Source of the DNA: Clarkia xantiana subsp. parviflora
Taxonomy: Eukaryota > Streptophyta > Magnoliopsida > Myrtales > Onagraceae
Assembly (NCBI GenBank): GCA_036873135.1
Contig: JAPTYO010000022.1
Coordinates: 4,708,979 to 4,772,978, forward strand
Length of the DNA stretch: 64,000 nt
Direction of reading: 5' to 3'
Part shown: one piece after another, positions 52,974-64,000 of the stretch
How positions within the stretch are numbered: position 1 is the stretch's first letter
How the letters are laid out: each line of letters begins with the position of its first letter
Program-made: the position numbers and the translations under genes
The notes under the pieces: generated by a model
Database searches by the model: none
Told to the model about the DNA's origin: nothing
What the model saw: only the letters and a program-made list of their open reading frames with translations

Positions 52974-55849
52974 TTTGCCCCCCGAGTCAAGAAATGGTTT
53001 AACCTTTACTTGACTCTATTTTTGCGGAGTATCGCCCAAGCGAGTTGTTAAATGTACCTTTCTGAGGATCCCGGCCTTCATTGAGTGCTCGAGGAACGCT
53101 GTAATTTTCCCTGCCCCTTGTTTAAAGAAGCTGGATACACAAAATTATGTTGTTAATTTAAACAAACTTGTTCCACATGTAGATATCGTATGGGGGTAAT
53201 GATTACGAGACTTGGTCTCATTTTACTTATCCTTTGGACTGTGTCCCTTTATTTGCCCCTCCATTTATTGGAGTTTCTTGTAGAAACACCTAACACGTCT
53301 CTTTAGGTGAGAGGCTATAGGCCACCCCATGTTGGAAGGGTGTTCATATAACACGTGAGTGTTAATCGACATGGACGTTTTTGTTAATACAAGTATGTAT
53401 ATGGACAATGTAAATGATTATAAGTATGAAATATGGGTCGTATTCCCATTTTACTTAGCCTTTAGATCTGTCTCCTTATTGGAGGGACCTCCTTTTGGGG
53501 TTCTTGGAACCGATAGGGCTCTTTTGGAGCGGTGTTGTACTCTGTTTGCGAGAGGCATAACGTTTTTCTCTCCGTTTGTTGAAGCGTGGGCATGGTATTT
53601 TAACTTTATCCATGCAATTCACTTTATATAGATAGATGTGAGGTGAGAATAGTTAAAATTCCTCCTCTTACCCTTTTATGAAAGGAAATCTATGTAGAAG
53701 GTTGTTCCCTTCATATATGTTGGAGTGTTACTCCATTTGTGTAGGCTAAGGGGTTGCTTCCCTTGTAGATATAATTTGCACCTCCATAAGTGGGGGGTTT
53801 GCCCTTGTGTTGACAACGCTTCATGACCTGTGCATATAGAGTTGTATATATATGGCTGCCCCCGTAGTGGGCATGCTTCAGACGCATGGGGGTTAACCCT
53901 TGCGTTGGTTGTGAAACCTGCATATATGAGATTATACATATATAGTTATCCCTTATAGTGGACTTGTTTAGCGTTCCGGGCACGGGAGATTATCCCTTGA
54001 AATGGCTACACTTGGCAGCTCATGTATGTATCATAACTCCCGTAAAGAGTATTTTGATATCTTTACATGTAGGGGTTTACCCCTGTGTTGATTACACTTG
54101 GTAACTGATAAATGTGTGAGTGCCCCCGTAGACCCACGCTTGATAACTCATATATAAGGTTGCTCTCATAGTGAGCTTGCTTTACACTTCGAGTGTGTGA
54201 GGGGGTATAGTATGTGTTGACTTGTAAGTTGGGATGTTGTCCTTGTGAGAGCTGATGAGTTTTGTCATTACTGTAATTGAGGAGTTGCCTTCTTTTTAGT
54301 GGAGATTGCCCATCCACTCGATATCATTGTGCATCTTTATACCCATGGGTTGGGTTAGGGAGACGGTTGTGACCGTGAGATCCTTCCTTGTAGCTTGAGA
54401 AATGTGTTACCCCTGGATATGCTCTGAATTTAGAGCAAGGTAGGCTTAACCCACTCCTTGCTTGAGTTCTCATTCCAAGTGTTTCAGGTTTTAATGTGTC
54501 TATTCCTCTTTCTTGCGTGGGAACCTTTATCCAAATGGATGAGCGAAATTGCGATAGTTATCCTTGATGGCTAGACGTGTATCTAGCTTCGGTGAATGTT
54601 GATAGTCTATTTTCTGGCTTCTTTTGCTCCATCCCGATGGTGAAGTTGTGTACGCCTTTGGGGGTTTCATTAGTTGGTTGTTCCTTCCATGCCACTAGTT
54701 GATACATAGATTGTTGTAGGTGCTTTATTCCTCCATCGACTACACTAGGTAGTGTTGGGTTTGTTTTGTTTGCCCCCGTTGGTGAGCATTTGTGAAGTTT
54801 TCATATGCATCGTAGCTCCTCCCTTAGTGAGCATTTATCATCCATGCATATGCCTTTGCCCCCGTAGTAAGCATTGGGTTCTTATGCATTTTAGGATGTA
54901 CTCTTGGGTATGTTGCTTTTGATGGATTGGTTGACATGATATTATAGGGGTTGTTGAACTTTCCTTCCTTTGGTTGGCATGCAGTTTTCTTTGAGCTTCC
55001 TGGTGATATAGCCTAAGGATTTTTGGTGCTTCCTCTCTATCATCATGAGTAAGCCTTCTTCCTCTAAAGCTCCACCATGTCAATCTCCTTGCATGGGTTA
55101 TCCTCCTCTTCATGGGGTACTTGTTTGATATGTGCTCCACCTCCGTGGCTTGCTGTGGTTGACAGTCTTCTTGTGTTTGATTGTTACTTCCTTAAAGTTT
55201 CCTTACTTTCTTGTGAGGTAGGTTGGGGGTGATCACCAATTGTTTTGAATAGGCACGGCTTGGATTCTGAATATGGGTGAAGGTATGGACTTGGTTATGG
55301 CCTGGGTTGACATATTTTGCTCCAACCTCGCGTGAGGGTGGTGGTGGGATTGGTGCTCCCGTGCTACCATTTTCGTGATGTTGGTGGTGATTTTGAAGTT
55401 GTCATTTTGCTATACCCATAGGGTATGCGCTCAGTTCTTGCATTGAAGTTTTTTTCTTTGACGATAGGTTCTACTATCACATTCTCCTTGGAACTCATTT
55501 CTTCTTGAGCGAGGAGTGTCCTTTGCTTAATTGAGCGAGTATCCTGCATTGCCCCCGAGTTGAGCAATGACTTTAGCTTTTTCTTAACTCTATGATGGTC
55601 GGGTAAGCGTTTGATTAGGCTATTGACAGTTGCTTATAGATTTGCTGGAGGCTCTTTTCCTTAATTTGACTCCTTGTTCTTTGGTGCTGGGGTTGTTGGA
55701 CTTGGTGAAACGAGCAGGATGTCTTCGTGGTGATTAAGCCTCATGCCCGGCTATACTGAGTATAATTTAATTAAGGGTACAAGCCCTTTGATACGAAGAT
55801 ATAGTGTACTGTTTTTCTATTATGTTGAACCTTTTTTCTTTGGACATGA

Positions 55850-56195
55850 TAACCACCTTTGTGATATAGGGGTATGGTTTCCTTCTTGGGATGTATGGGC
55901 ATGATAGTTGTTGTTGAGGTATAGGGGGGTGGTACCCTACTTTGAGATATATGGAAATTATAGCCACTGTTGAGGTATAAGGGGATGGTTTCCTCCTTTG
56001 GGATATATGGGCATGATAGCCGTTGTTGAGGTATGGAGGGGTGGTACCCTCCTTTGAGATATATGGACATTATAGCCACTGTTGAGGTATAGGGGGATGG
56101 TAACCTCCTTTGAGATATATGGACATGATAGCCACTGTTGAGGTATAGGGGGTGGTACCCTCCTTTGAGATATATGGACATTATAGCCACTATTG
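55850..56195. repeat. 57-bp minisatellite in element G
   Basis: About six imperfect units contain GATATATGGACATGATAGCC, ACTGTTGAGGTATAGGGG and a TGGTACCCTCCTTTGA segment. The unit is related to single copies in E (35325-35440). Minus-strand ORFs through it are shadows of the repeat. Confidence 0.88.
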
Positions 56196-56559
56196 AGGCC
56201 AACACTTGGTTTTTCCAAGATATGTCGTATTTTTCTGCCTCTACGTGGAGGATTTTGATTTGTGCCCTCTATTTGGTTTCTCCAAGATAGGGTGCATTTT
56301 CGGGGTATGAAGGTTAGTGGGGTTTAACGTTGACTCTATTATTCATTTTTCCAAGTAGGGATGTTCTTTTTGATGTCTATTGAACTCATTGTTGTGGATG
56401 ATGTGGTCTTTCTTGGTGTTAAGGGTGGCGTGGATACAGTGTCCAGAGGCGTTGGTGATGGAGGGTTGGGTACCGAGACGGAGGGGTGGCTACTGATGGT
56501 GTAACTTAGTCGGCCTATCCTTCTGATGGTAGCGATGCATTCTTGATGTCTGGTTGACC

Positions 56560-56900
56560 CACTCCATATCTTGTTGGAAGGGTTTCCCTTTGATTGGGGG
56601 ACTTACACTCAATATCTTGTTGGGAGGGTTTCCCTTTGATTGGGGGACTTACTCTCCTTATCTTGATGGGAGGGTTGCCCTTTGATTGGGGGACTTACGT
56701 CCCTATAGTTGATGATTGGGTTGCTCCTATGTGAGTCTTATGTCCCATCTCTTTTATGAGTAAGGGTTGCCCATTGGGTCTTACGTCCATATAGTTGATG
56801 ACTGGGTTGCCCTGTGGGTCTTAAATTCTCATATCATTGTTTTGGTAGAGTTTCCCTGCCGGTCTTACGTCTCTCTATTGTTAGATGATTGGGTTGCCTT
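56560..56900. repeat. Degenerate repeats around GGGTTGCCC / ACTTACTC
   Basis: Two or more unit types: CCCTTTGATTGGGGGACTTA (three close copies, 56587-56700) and GATGATTGGGTTGC with TCTTACGTC (several copies, 56710-56905). Confidence 0.75.
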
Positions 56901-56914
56901 GTGGATCTTATGTT

Positions 56915-57574
56915 TGTTGGGTTCGCTTCACCACTTTGGGTTGTTTCGGGCTTTTTTCTTCACGATCGGGCTCGAGATATATGTATAAGGACGGGAACGC
57001 CGCAATCCTTAATACACAATCGTCGAGCGGGACTCTGATCCTCAACCTTGGACTCTTGATCTTCGAGACCTGCACGAAGGGCAGTAACCAGCGTGGGGGG
57101 GATGCTGGTTGGGCCCACTCCGACGCTCAAGTTAGCACTTTTAGAGAGAGAAAGCCTTAGAGAGAAGTCAGAGCATTTCAAGTCCAAAAGTGAGGGAATT
57201 CTCCCAAATGGGAGACCTAGGCCCCCTATTTATAGGGAACCTAAGGATCATGCCCAATTTGGAATTACCTGATGTCGGTATGTATGGAAGACGTATACCG
57301 ACATCAAGGCGGACTATGTATGCACCGACTTCCTGCACTTGGAAATTTAGTTGGGGTGAGCGTACGAAGTAAAAACGGTAATTCGGACCTACCCGGATTG
57401 TTTTATCAATCCGGGACGGGTCCGGATTGCCGAAGCAATCAGGAAGTCCGACGGCACGAGAATTACGCGTATCCCGGACCATTTTTAGACTTAGGTGTCG
57501 TGTAAAAGGGTTTTTGGGATATTGTACGAGTCCTGAAATGTAAATACGAACCCGAATTAGACAGATATATAACA
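56915..57574 (-). mobile_element. 3' LTR of Tat-type element D
   Basis: 660 bp, TGTTGGGTTCGC ... GATATATAACA on the plus strand, with the PPT complement CTTGCCCCCCAAGTCAAG at 57575-57592. Element D lies to the right and leaves the window, so its target duplication (probably ATGTT on the left) cannot be confirmed. Confidence 0.88.
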
Positions 57575-57592
57575 CTTGCCCCCCAAGTCAAG

Positions 57593-58240
57593 TAGTGGTT
57601 CAAAACCCGTACTTGACTCTTTTCAAATATAAGATATTCGTCCAATTTAGGTTCGGTACTGACCTCAGGGGCGGCCTGTTTGTCAATTCGAATGTTGAGG
57701 TTTTAAATTTGACCAACTTTTAATTTTCCGTCGTACGTGCGCAATCTGTTTACAAGGTTAGCGTGGCGGACAATATGCGTACAATGATATGCATTGTGAT
57801 AATGCCACGGTGTATGAAATAAGCGTGTAACACGTTGTCAATACGTAAATGATGATAGCGTAGTAGGTGAATAACATTATCATGTAATAAGCAAAACACT
57901 TAGAGTAATAGGAAATTGGGGAACATATATGTAATCATGAAGCATGATGTAAATATGACAAATGATGCAAGCATGTGATATGATGTAATCATGGAAAATG
58001 ATGCAACATTCAATTCATACTTAGATTTATAAAAGTAACCATGCGACTATCATGAATTTGTATTATGTACGTATAAAGGCAATAATCATGCATGACGATC
58101 TACGAAGCGCGCTATGTAATACTAAAGAGCATGTATGTAAGACAAGTATAGGAGAAGTGCAAGTTTATGATACTAAGGATTTGTATGAAAATAAATATTA
58201 GTTTAGTCCTTAGCACATGGTGTAGGCACTATTAATGAGA
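57593..58240. other. Upstream region of D's antisense gene
   Basis: AT-rich, without an ORF. It is conserved with C (50490-51160, inverted). It lies directly upstream of the presumed first exon, so it is the likely promoter region. Confidence 0.45.
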
Positions 58241-61200
58241 ATTAGGAGAGAGAATACCCATTATCTTACATCCTTAATAGATAAATCCTCAAGAAGCTCT
58301 CCATCCTTGAAGAAGAGAGAATTCATGGAGGTGTGAATTTGGAGTAATCTCATCACATTTGACATCGACCAAGATCGAATCGAGGCAAAGAGGGAATCGA
58401 GACGGCGCGTGGAGCAAAGGGGGGCGGCGCGTGAGGCAATTTGCAGCGGCATGTGAGGGCGGTGGTGGCGGCGCTTGTGGACGGCGGCGGCGCGTGGATC
58501 TTCGGGTGAGGGCGAGTAGCAATTCGGACTTGTTTCGTGTCGGTGAGTCTAATTTTGTATATGGCTAGACCTTTCGTGACTTCGTTTGGCCTTGATTTAG
58601 ACTTGAAATCACCATGTACCTAGTCATCTAATCATGCATACAAGGTGTTTGATGAAATGCATTAGAATACTTAGCCCCAAATCGGCCAAAATTTTCCTAA
58701 GTTCTGAAAATTTCAGAAAAGTGTAAATGAATCGTTATACTTCCCTTACGCATAGCGTCCATTGTTGACATGTTCTCCCATGCCTTAGTTGTTGTCTTAG
58801 CGTGTTCGATATTGATGATCGGTAGTCATACGTACATGGCCGTCCATGGTTGTATGTTGGTAATGATAGCATAGATGTTGTCGCATGAGCTTTACCGATA
58901 AGATTCGTAGGAATATTCAAGAGGTATTGTGTAGAAGTCGATAGTAGCTAATTGATGTATGCAATCCACCCTTGTTGGCATGTATGTACGTACATGGAAA
59001 CACTCAGAAAATATTTTCTTCTTGTTGACATGTATGTATGTACATGAAAATACTTAGAAAATATTTTCTTCTTGTTGACATGTATGTATGTACATGAAAA
59101 CACTTAGAAATATTTTTCACTTGTCGACATGCATCCTTGTCGACATGTATGTACGTACATGGAAACACTTAGAAAATATTTTATTCTTGTTGACATGTAT
59201 GTATGTACATGAAAATACTTAGAAAATATTTTCTTCTTGTTGACATGTATGTATGTACATGAAAACACTTAGAAAATATTTTTCACTTGTCGACATGCAT
59301 CATTGTTGACAGGTATGTACGTACATGTAAACACTTAGAAAATATTTTTCACTTGTCGACATGTATGTATGTACATGAAAACACTTAGTATTTTCCTCTT
59401 GTTGACATGTATGTATGTACATGAAAACACTTAGAAAATATTTTTCACTTGTCGACATGCATCATTGTCGACATGTATGTACGTTCATGGAAACACTTAG
59501 AATATATTTTTCACTTGTCGACATGCATCCTTGTCGACATGTATGTACGTACATGTAAACACTTAGAAAATATTTTTCACTTGTCGACATGCATCCTTGT
59601 CGACATGTATGTACGTTCATGGAAACACTTAGAAAATATTTTTCACTTGTCGACATGTATGTACGTACATGTAAACACTTTGAAAATATTTTTCACTTGT
59701 CGACATGCATCCTTGTCGACATGTATGTACGTACATGGAAACACTTAGAAAATATTTTCCTCTTGTTGACATGTATATATGTACATGAAAACACTTAGAA
59801 AATATTTTTCACTTGTCGACATGCATCATTGTCGACATGTATGTACGTACATGTAAACACTTAGAAAATATTTTTCACTTGTCGACATGCATCCTTGTCG
59901 ACATGTATGTACGTACATGGAAACACTTAGAAAATATTTTCCTCTTGTTGACATGTATGTATGTACATGAAAACACTTAGAAAATATTTTCCTCTTGTTG
60001 ACATGTATGTATGTACATGAAAACACTTAGAAAATATTTTTCACTTGTCGACATGTATGTACGTACATGTAAACACTTAGAAAATATTTTTCACTTGTCG
60101 ACATGCATCCTTGTCGACATGTATGTACGTACATTGAGCTTGTATACTGACTGACTTGTTACTTGTAATTTTCAGGATTCCGAGTTACGCAGACTTCATT
60201 TCAGAGTTAGTCTTCCTGCCGTGGTTATCATGAGTAAGTCTTCTATCCCCGTTCCGCGAGTGACATTATGTCCATATGTTGGTGACGAGCCGGGTGTCAA
60301 CACAGTTGAGTCTCTTAGGGATACGACGAGGGATGTGAGTTACTTCTTAATTACATTGACGAAAACATGTTTGAGCTATACGCGACTTATTGTGGACTTG
60401 ATTATGCTTTGGAGGCAATTCTTCCTTATGACGTGCTTCCGGACTCCAAAAAAGGGCAAGTTACTATCCCTCCAAGTGATCTATCCGCGATTTATACCTC
60501 GCAGATTAAGGAAGGTCTGCGCTTTCCCTATTGTCCTGACTTGGTGGATCTTTGTCGCTATTACCGGATATCACCCTTGAGCCTATCCCCTTCTGGCCTT
60601 CGTGTATGGAGCTGCTTTCGAGTTTTGTTCCATAAGCAATCTTGGCATTATTCTACCACTCTTTTTCGATACTTCTATCAATTGATGTGTCCCGACGCAG
60701 CGGGGGTTATGCGGATGAAGATGCGTTGGCCGAATTTTCAAGATAAGGGCTTCGAGAAGCTTGGTCTTGGGGATGCCGAGTGGGATCACAAACAACGTCT
60801 AGCCGCCCCTGCTGATCGTTCTGGTTCTCATTGGCGACACCACTACTTCTTTGTATGTGATGTCGGGACTATTTGCGATGTTGAGAGCGTGGAGAAAGCT
60901 TATCCGACTCTTATTTTTTCTGACCTTTCCTTGGATGATAGGGAGGCGGTGAAGATCATCTTTCGATGTCAATAAGAGCGCCGTTATCGTGTCTATTGCG
61001 TGCTTCATATCAAAATTTGATTGATGCCGGGATTCTAAAACTTCCTTCTGAAGATTTGGTATGTTGATATCTTTTATAACCTGTACTATGTTGCAATGTA
61101 GGTCGTTTTGATGGAAAAAGCTCGTCTTTGCAGACAGCTAATGCTCGTGACAGCTTGCCTGTTGGGCGTCGTTCTCGTAATGTTGCCCCCACTATTCCTG

Positions 61201-62553
61201 AAGGTTCTGGACATGATCGTGGCAAGGGACCAAAAAGTGAGGTGTCTTCTTGTATCTTTCGGTTGACTTACTGATTTTTTCGAGTTTTGTTTTATCCACA
61301 TTGTCTTTGTTCCTTTAGGTAACTCTGTGCATGTGGCTGAGCGGGTTGTTGCGGTACCTGCTACTAGTGTTCCTCCCAAGAGATTTGCCGCAGGGGCGTG
61401 TCCCTCGAGTGACCCGAAGCGTTCTAAACCGATTGCGGCTGTTCCAGCTCCTTCTTGCGATAAAGGGAAGAGAGTTGAGAGTCGCACGATAGCGCCTTCT
61501 GCCCCCCGGTCGAGGGACCGTCCCGAGGAGGAGCGCCCTTCCCACCGAGGTATGCATTGTTCTACTTTATATATTCCTTGTACTTAGTATATTTTGCTAA
61601 TGTCTTCTTTGTTTCATTTTGTTCTTACAGTAGCGTTGCCACGTATTAAGCGTGACGATTTAATCATTTCTGACGGGATTGATGTTTCCGGAGAAAACTG
61701 ATCACCTTTCTCCGTTGGAAGTCTTCATTTCCCAAAGGATTCCAAACTTAGCACTCCAGGAGTTGGTGTGCGTGTGCTTCAAAGATGTGTTCCTCCCGGC
61801 GATCATGATGTCAAACCGTCTACTGATGAGGAGGCACAAGCATACGTTGAGAGCGGCCTGGCTGAATTTGCGCCGGTAAATTTTACTTTAACTCTTTTTC
61901 TTCCTGATATTCACATATGCTTTGTTGTTATTGAACATGATTGCCCTGTTTGTTATACTTAGGCTATTTCAAGGATGATGAACATGTCTTCCTTCGTGCT
62001 GGAGCTTGTAAGTGAGAGGAAGGCTGCTATCAGAAAGTGCAGTACAGTTTCCCGCGAGCTTGCACAGCCTGAAGAGGAAGTGCAGAATTTGAACTCCAAA
62101 GTTGTCGATATTGATGCGCGTATTGGCTCTCGCCGTGTCCATGTTGAGCAACTTGAGGCCGAGATTGCTGCTATCAAGCAGCAAATTACGGAGAACAACA
62201 GTGTTCATGATACCGCACTTGCTTCCGTTCGTGACGAGGCACACAAGGCGGGTGTTGAGAAGGGATTGGCTGAGTATCCTAGTACCCCTGCCTATTCTTC
62301 CGCTGTCCTTGCTGCTGCTAAAGCGGATCTTGCACCCTTGGTTGTTGAGTTTGCCAAAGATTACATTGGCAGAGTACATGCACTTGCCCCCGGGTTTCCG
62401 TTCGACAAGCTGGGTCCTTATTCTTCTTTTGCTGTTGGCCATGTTGCGGATTTGCAACGTAAGGCAGCTGAAGCGGCTTCTATTGCCTTGACCTTTGAAT
62501 GCGACAACGCTGATGTTGAACTTGGTGTTGATTTTCTGGACATGTTGTCTTAG
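58241..62553 (+). pseudogene. Antisense spliced gene of element D
   Basis: A GC-rich leader exon ends at a GTGAGT donor (58543). A 1.6-kb leader intron holding a minisatellite ends at TTTTCAG (60175). Coding exons: 60230-61058, 61102-61236, 61319-61549, 61631-61875 and 61963-62553. Exon 1 starts MSK and has GQVTIPPSDL, EGLRFPYCPDLVDLCRYYRI, SPSGLRVWSCFRVLF and LFRYFYQL, the Transposase_28-like domain of B. Exon 3 has CDKGKRVESR; exon 4 has VRVLQRCVPPGDHD; exon 5 starts MMNMSSFVLEL, forms a coiled coil and ends FPFDKLGPYSSFAVGHVADL. Intron positions agree with B. Frameshifts near 60350 and in exon 4, and a TAA at 60973-60975, break this copy. Function unknown. Confidence 0.78.
58975..60135 (+). 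repeat. Minisatellite in the leader intron of D's antisense gene
   Basis: About 20 units occur in two forms. The short form (about 50 bp) has GTTGACATGTATGTATGTAC. The long form adds TTGTCGACATGCATCC. Both continue ATGAAAACACTTAGAAAATA. Units contain palindromes (TGTCGACA, ATGTACGTACAT). ORFs on both strands here are products of the repeat. Confidence 0.93.
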
Positions 62554-62635
62554 TCCTTTGGAGGTGATGATATGTTTGAGGCTTTTGCCCAAATCTCTTT
62601 TCTTTATGTTTTTGCTTTGTATGGAACTTCGTCTT

Positions 62636-64000
62636 TTAAACCTGTTTTTCAATAATAAAAGTCATGTGATACCTTGTTAGTAATATTTCATACCTTGAGT
62701 ATCCATGTTGTCTGTATGCTTCGGACTTGGAAGATAGGATAGGTATCCTTAGGTGACGAACATGATGTCCATATGAGTGGTCTTCAATCTCCATCCTCAA
62801 GGTTAAACAACCATTGGTACTATGCCCCCAAGTTTGGTGATATTGACACCATTCTTCAACATCCCTGCCTAAGAAGGCGGTTTCAGGCTCAAGTGGTCTT
62901 GGAAGCTTGTTTTCCAGAAGCTTGACGTATATCTCCTCTACCTCTGTGTTCAAAGGTGTGAAGATGTTGGCATAATCCGTGCTTGGGCCTTCTGGCTTTC
63001 TTGAAATTTGAGCTTCCCCACCTGTGTTGAGAGGTGTGTCCCATCCCAATTCACGCTCATAAGAGATCGCAGTCTCTATTTTGTCTTTTAAGCACGCCAT
63101 TGTCTTTGTTGTGCGCCACCCAAATTCTCTTCCAAATAGCAAAAATGTTGATGCATTCATGTTCAGGAAAAATGCATTGATGACGTCCTTCTTGCTTGCT
63201 CTCAGTGCAGTTGCATTTTGAGCGAACCTTTGGAAGTAGGACATGATGGATTCTTCTTCTCCCTGCTTAACATCAATCACACTCCTCTTTGGTGGACAAA
63301 GAATCCCGTCTAGTTCGGACCTTGGAGATAACTTTTCCTTCTTTCTTTTTTCATCATCGTTCGATGCGAACAGCTTTCTCTTTGCACCAACTCCTATCAT
63401 GGCGATTGACACATGTTTCATTTTTCTTAAGGCATTAACATAGCACTTTCGTGCGGCAGTCTGATCACCTAGCACTTCTCTAATTCCGTGCGGAGTTAGG
63501 AACTTTATTTTCTGATGAGCTGTAGATGGCACAATGTCATGTGGGTTGATCGTTGTTCTCCCCAGGATGCCTTTATATGCCCCCAGGTTGTCTACTACCA
63601 CAAATGTGACATCTATATGCAATGCCTTCCACCCGTCCCCAAGGATAACTGGAAGCGTAATCATGCCCAATGGATAGGTTGCCGCTCCTGCGAAACTGAC
63701 CAACGGAAACGTGCTTGGTGAGAGATCAGTTTCCGTTTTTCCCATCTTTTTAAGCACCTCTATATGAAGTAGATCCGCAGCACTCCCGCCATATACCAGA
63801 ATCCTTTGCACGTCAAAACAATTGATGTCCATTGTTATGACCAAAGCATCATCATGGGGATACACTATGTGTTTCTTGTCGGCGTTTGAGAACGGGATGA
63901 TTATGTCTTCCTTCTCTGGTTGTTGCCTTTTCCCATACTTTGGCAGAACTTGCAGCTGTGAGGCATAAACATCTCGAGCGTTAAAAACGCTACCTCCTGC
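62636..64000 (-). CDS. Protease and second gag-like domain, element D (partial)
   Basis: The minus-strand frame is open from the right edge: linker and DVYASQLQVLPKYGKRQQ, then the protease region (HIVYPHDDALVITMD, RILVYGGSAADLL, PLVSFAGAATYPLG, YKGILGRTTIN), STAHQKIKF with the Gln intact, then gag2: VIDVKQGEEESIMSYFQRF ... VINAFFLNMNASTF and the zinc motif WCQYHQTWGHSTNGC. The protease active-site Asp is Tyr (VYGG instead of VDGG), so the enzyme should be dead. No RT follows. The last 40 residues after MEIED do not resemble B and may result from a frameshift. The stop lies about 80 bases from the end of the convergent antisense gene. Confidence 0.85.
   Translation of the reverse strand, partial: AGGSVFNARDVYASQLQVLPKYGKRQQPEKEDIIIPFSNADKKHIVYPHDDALVITMDINCFDVQRILVYGGSAADLLHIEVLKKMGKTETDLSPSTFPLVSFAGAATYPLGMITLPVILGDGWKALHIDVTFVVVDNLGAYKGILGRTTINPHDIVPSTAHQKIKFLTPHGIREVLGDQTAARKCYVNALRKMKHVSIAMIGVGAKRKLFASNDDEKRKKEKLSPRSELDGILCPPKRSVIDVKQGEEESIMSYFQRFAQNATALRASKKDVINAFFLNMNASTFLLFGREFGWRTTKTMACLKDKIETAISYERELGWDTPLNTGGEAQISRKPEGPSTDYANIFTPLNTEVEEIYVKLLENKLPRPLEPETAFLGRDVEEWCQYHQTWGHSTNGCLTLRMEIEDHSYGHHVRHLRIPILSSKSEAYRQHGYSRYEILLTRYHMTFIIEKQV

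Larger units (their letters stand above)
52992..56914 (-). mobile_element. Degraded interior of element G
   Basis: No intact gene. Recurrent motifs such as GCCCCCGTAGTGGGC (53700-54300) and TTGGAGTGTTACTCCATTTG match the interior of E. A minus-strand stretch at 55364-55567 encodes RTERIPYGY, similar to the gag N-terminus of C (RTERNKEFPYG), so gag may lie there in decayed form. The element is cut at 56914 by element D; its 5' LTR must be to the right of the window. Confidence 0.6.

Noticed and set aside
55767..56218. Minus-strand ORFs of 144 and 86 codons in element G
   Set aside because: They are shadows of the 57-bp minisatellite.
58975..60135. Repeated ORFs on both strands (Met-Ser-Thr-Cys and Tyr-Val-His-Thr-Cys patterns)
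   Set aside because: They follow the minisatellite unit in several frames at once and have no independent coding signal.

Overview
This window is nuclear DNA of a flowering plant, very probably intergenic heterochromatin. The evidence is Ty3/gypsy (Tat-type) LTR retrotransposons with plant PBS and PPT signatures, a copia-type LTR element with an initiator-Met tRNA PBS, Mutator-like foldback elements with 9-bp target duplications, and Helitron-type termini. I see no complete host gene, no rRNA or tRNA gene, no CRISPR array and no prokaryotic feature. The species cannot be named from the sequence.

Layout from left to right. 1-1003: 5' end (gag start, PBS, LTR) of a minus-strand Tat element Z. 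1004-4469: host-like DNA with two possible decayed exons and a 608-bp foldback MULE (2877-3484). 4479-15018: a second foldback MULE whose left terminal repeat is split by Tat element A (plus strand, 4530-14013, target duplication GAGAG). A encodes PR-RT-RNaseH-integrase but has no gag. 15686-25690: Tat element B (minus, duplication TAAAC). B encodes gag-PR-second gag and has no RT or integrase. 25696-32115: Helitron ends, a copia-type element F (minus) and an imperfect duplication of its flank. 32116-51793: Tat element C (plus, duplication GATCA). Its 5' LTR carries two nested insertions: Tat element E (32143-41908, minus, duplication GGTAC) and a third foldback MULE (42235-43934). 52270-56914: 3' end of Tat element G (minus). 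56915-64000: 3' part of Tat element D (minus), inserted in G and running off the right edge.

A, B and E share LTR sequence, PPT and 3' repeats (family 1). C and D share internal sequence (family 2). The elements look like a cooperating set rather than independent units. A has the enzymes without gag, while B and D have a gag-PR-gag2 reading frame without RT or integrase. A, B, C, D and E also carry all or part of a separate gene on the opposite strand, convergent with the gag/pol genes. Its intron positions correspond between elements. It encodes a domain resembling the 'putative gypsy type transposon' family (Transposase_28-like), a low-complexity linker, a block around VGSEW and a coiled-coil C-terminal domain. 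Every coding region I could follow has at least one stop, frameshift or lost catalytic residue. Several insertions nevertheless have exact target duplications and very similar LTR pairs, which suggests mobilisation in trans.

All calls come from reading the sequence. No database search or alignment program was run, so family names are recognition-level and splice sites are predicted from GT/AG positions and comparison between copies.
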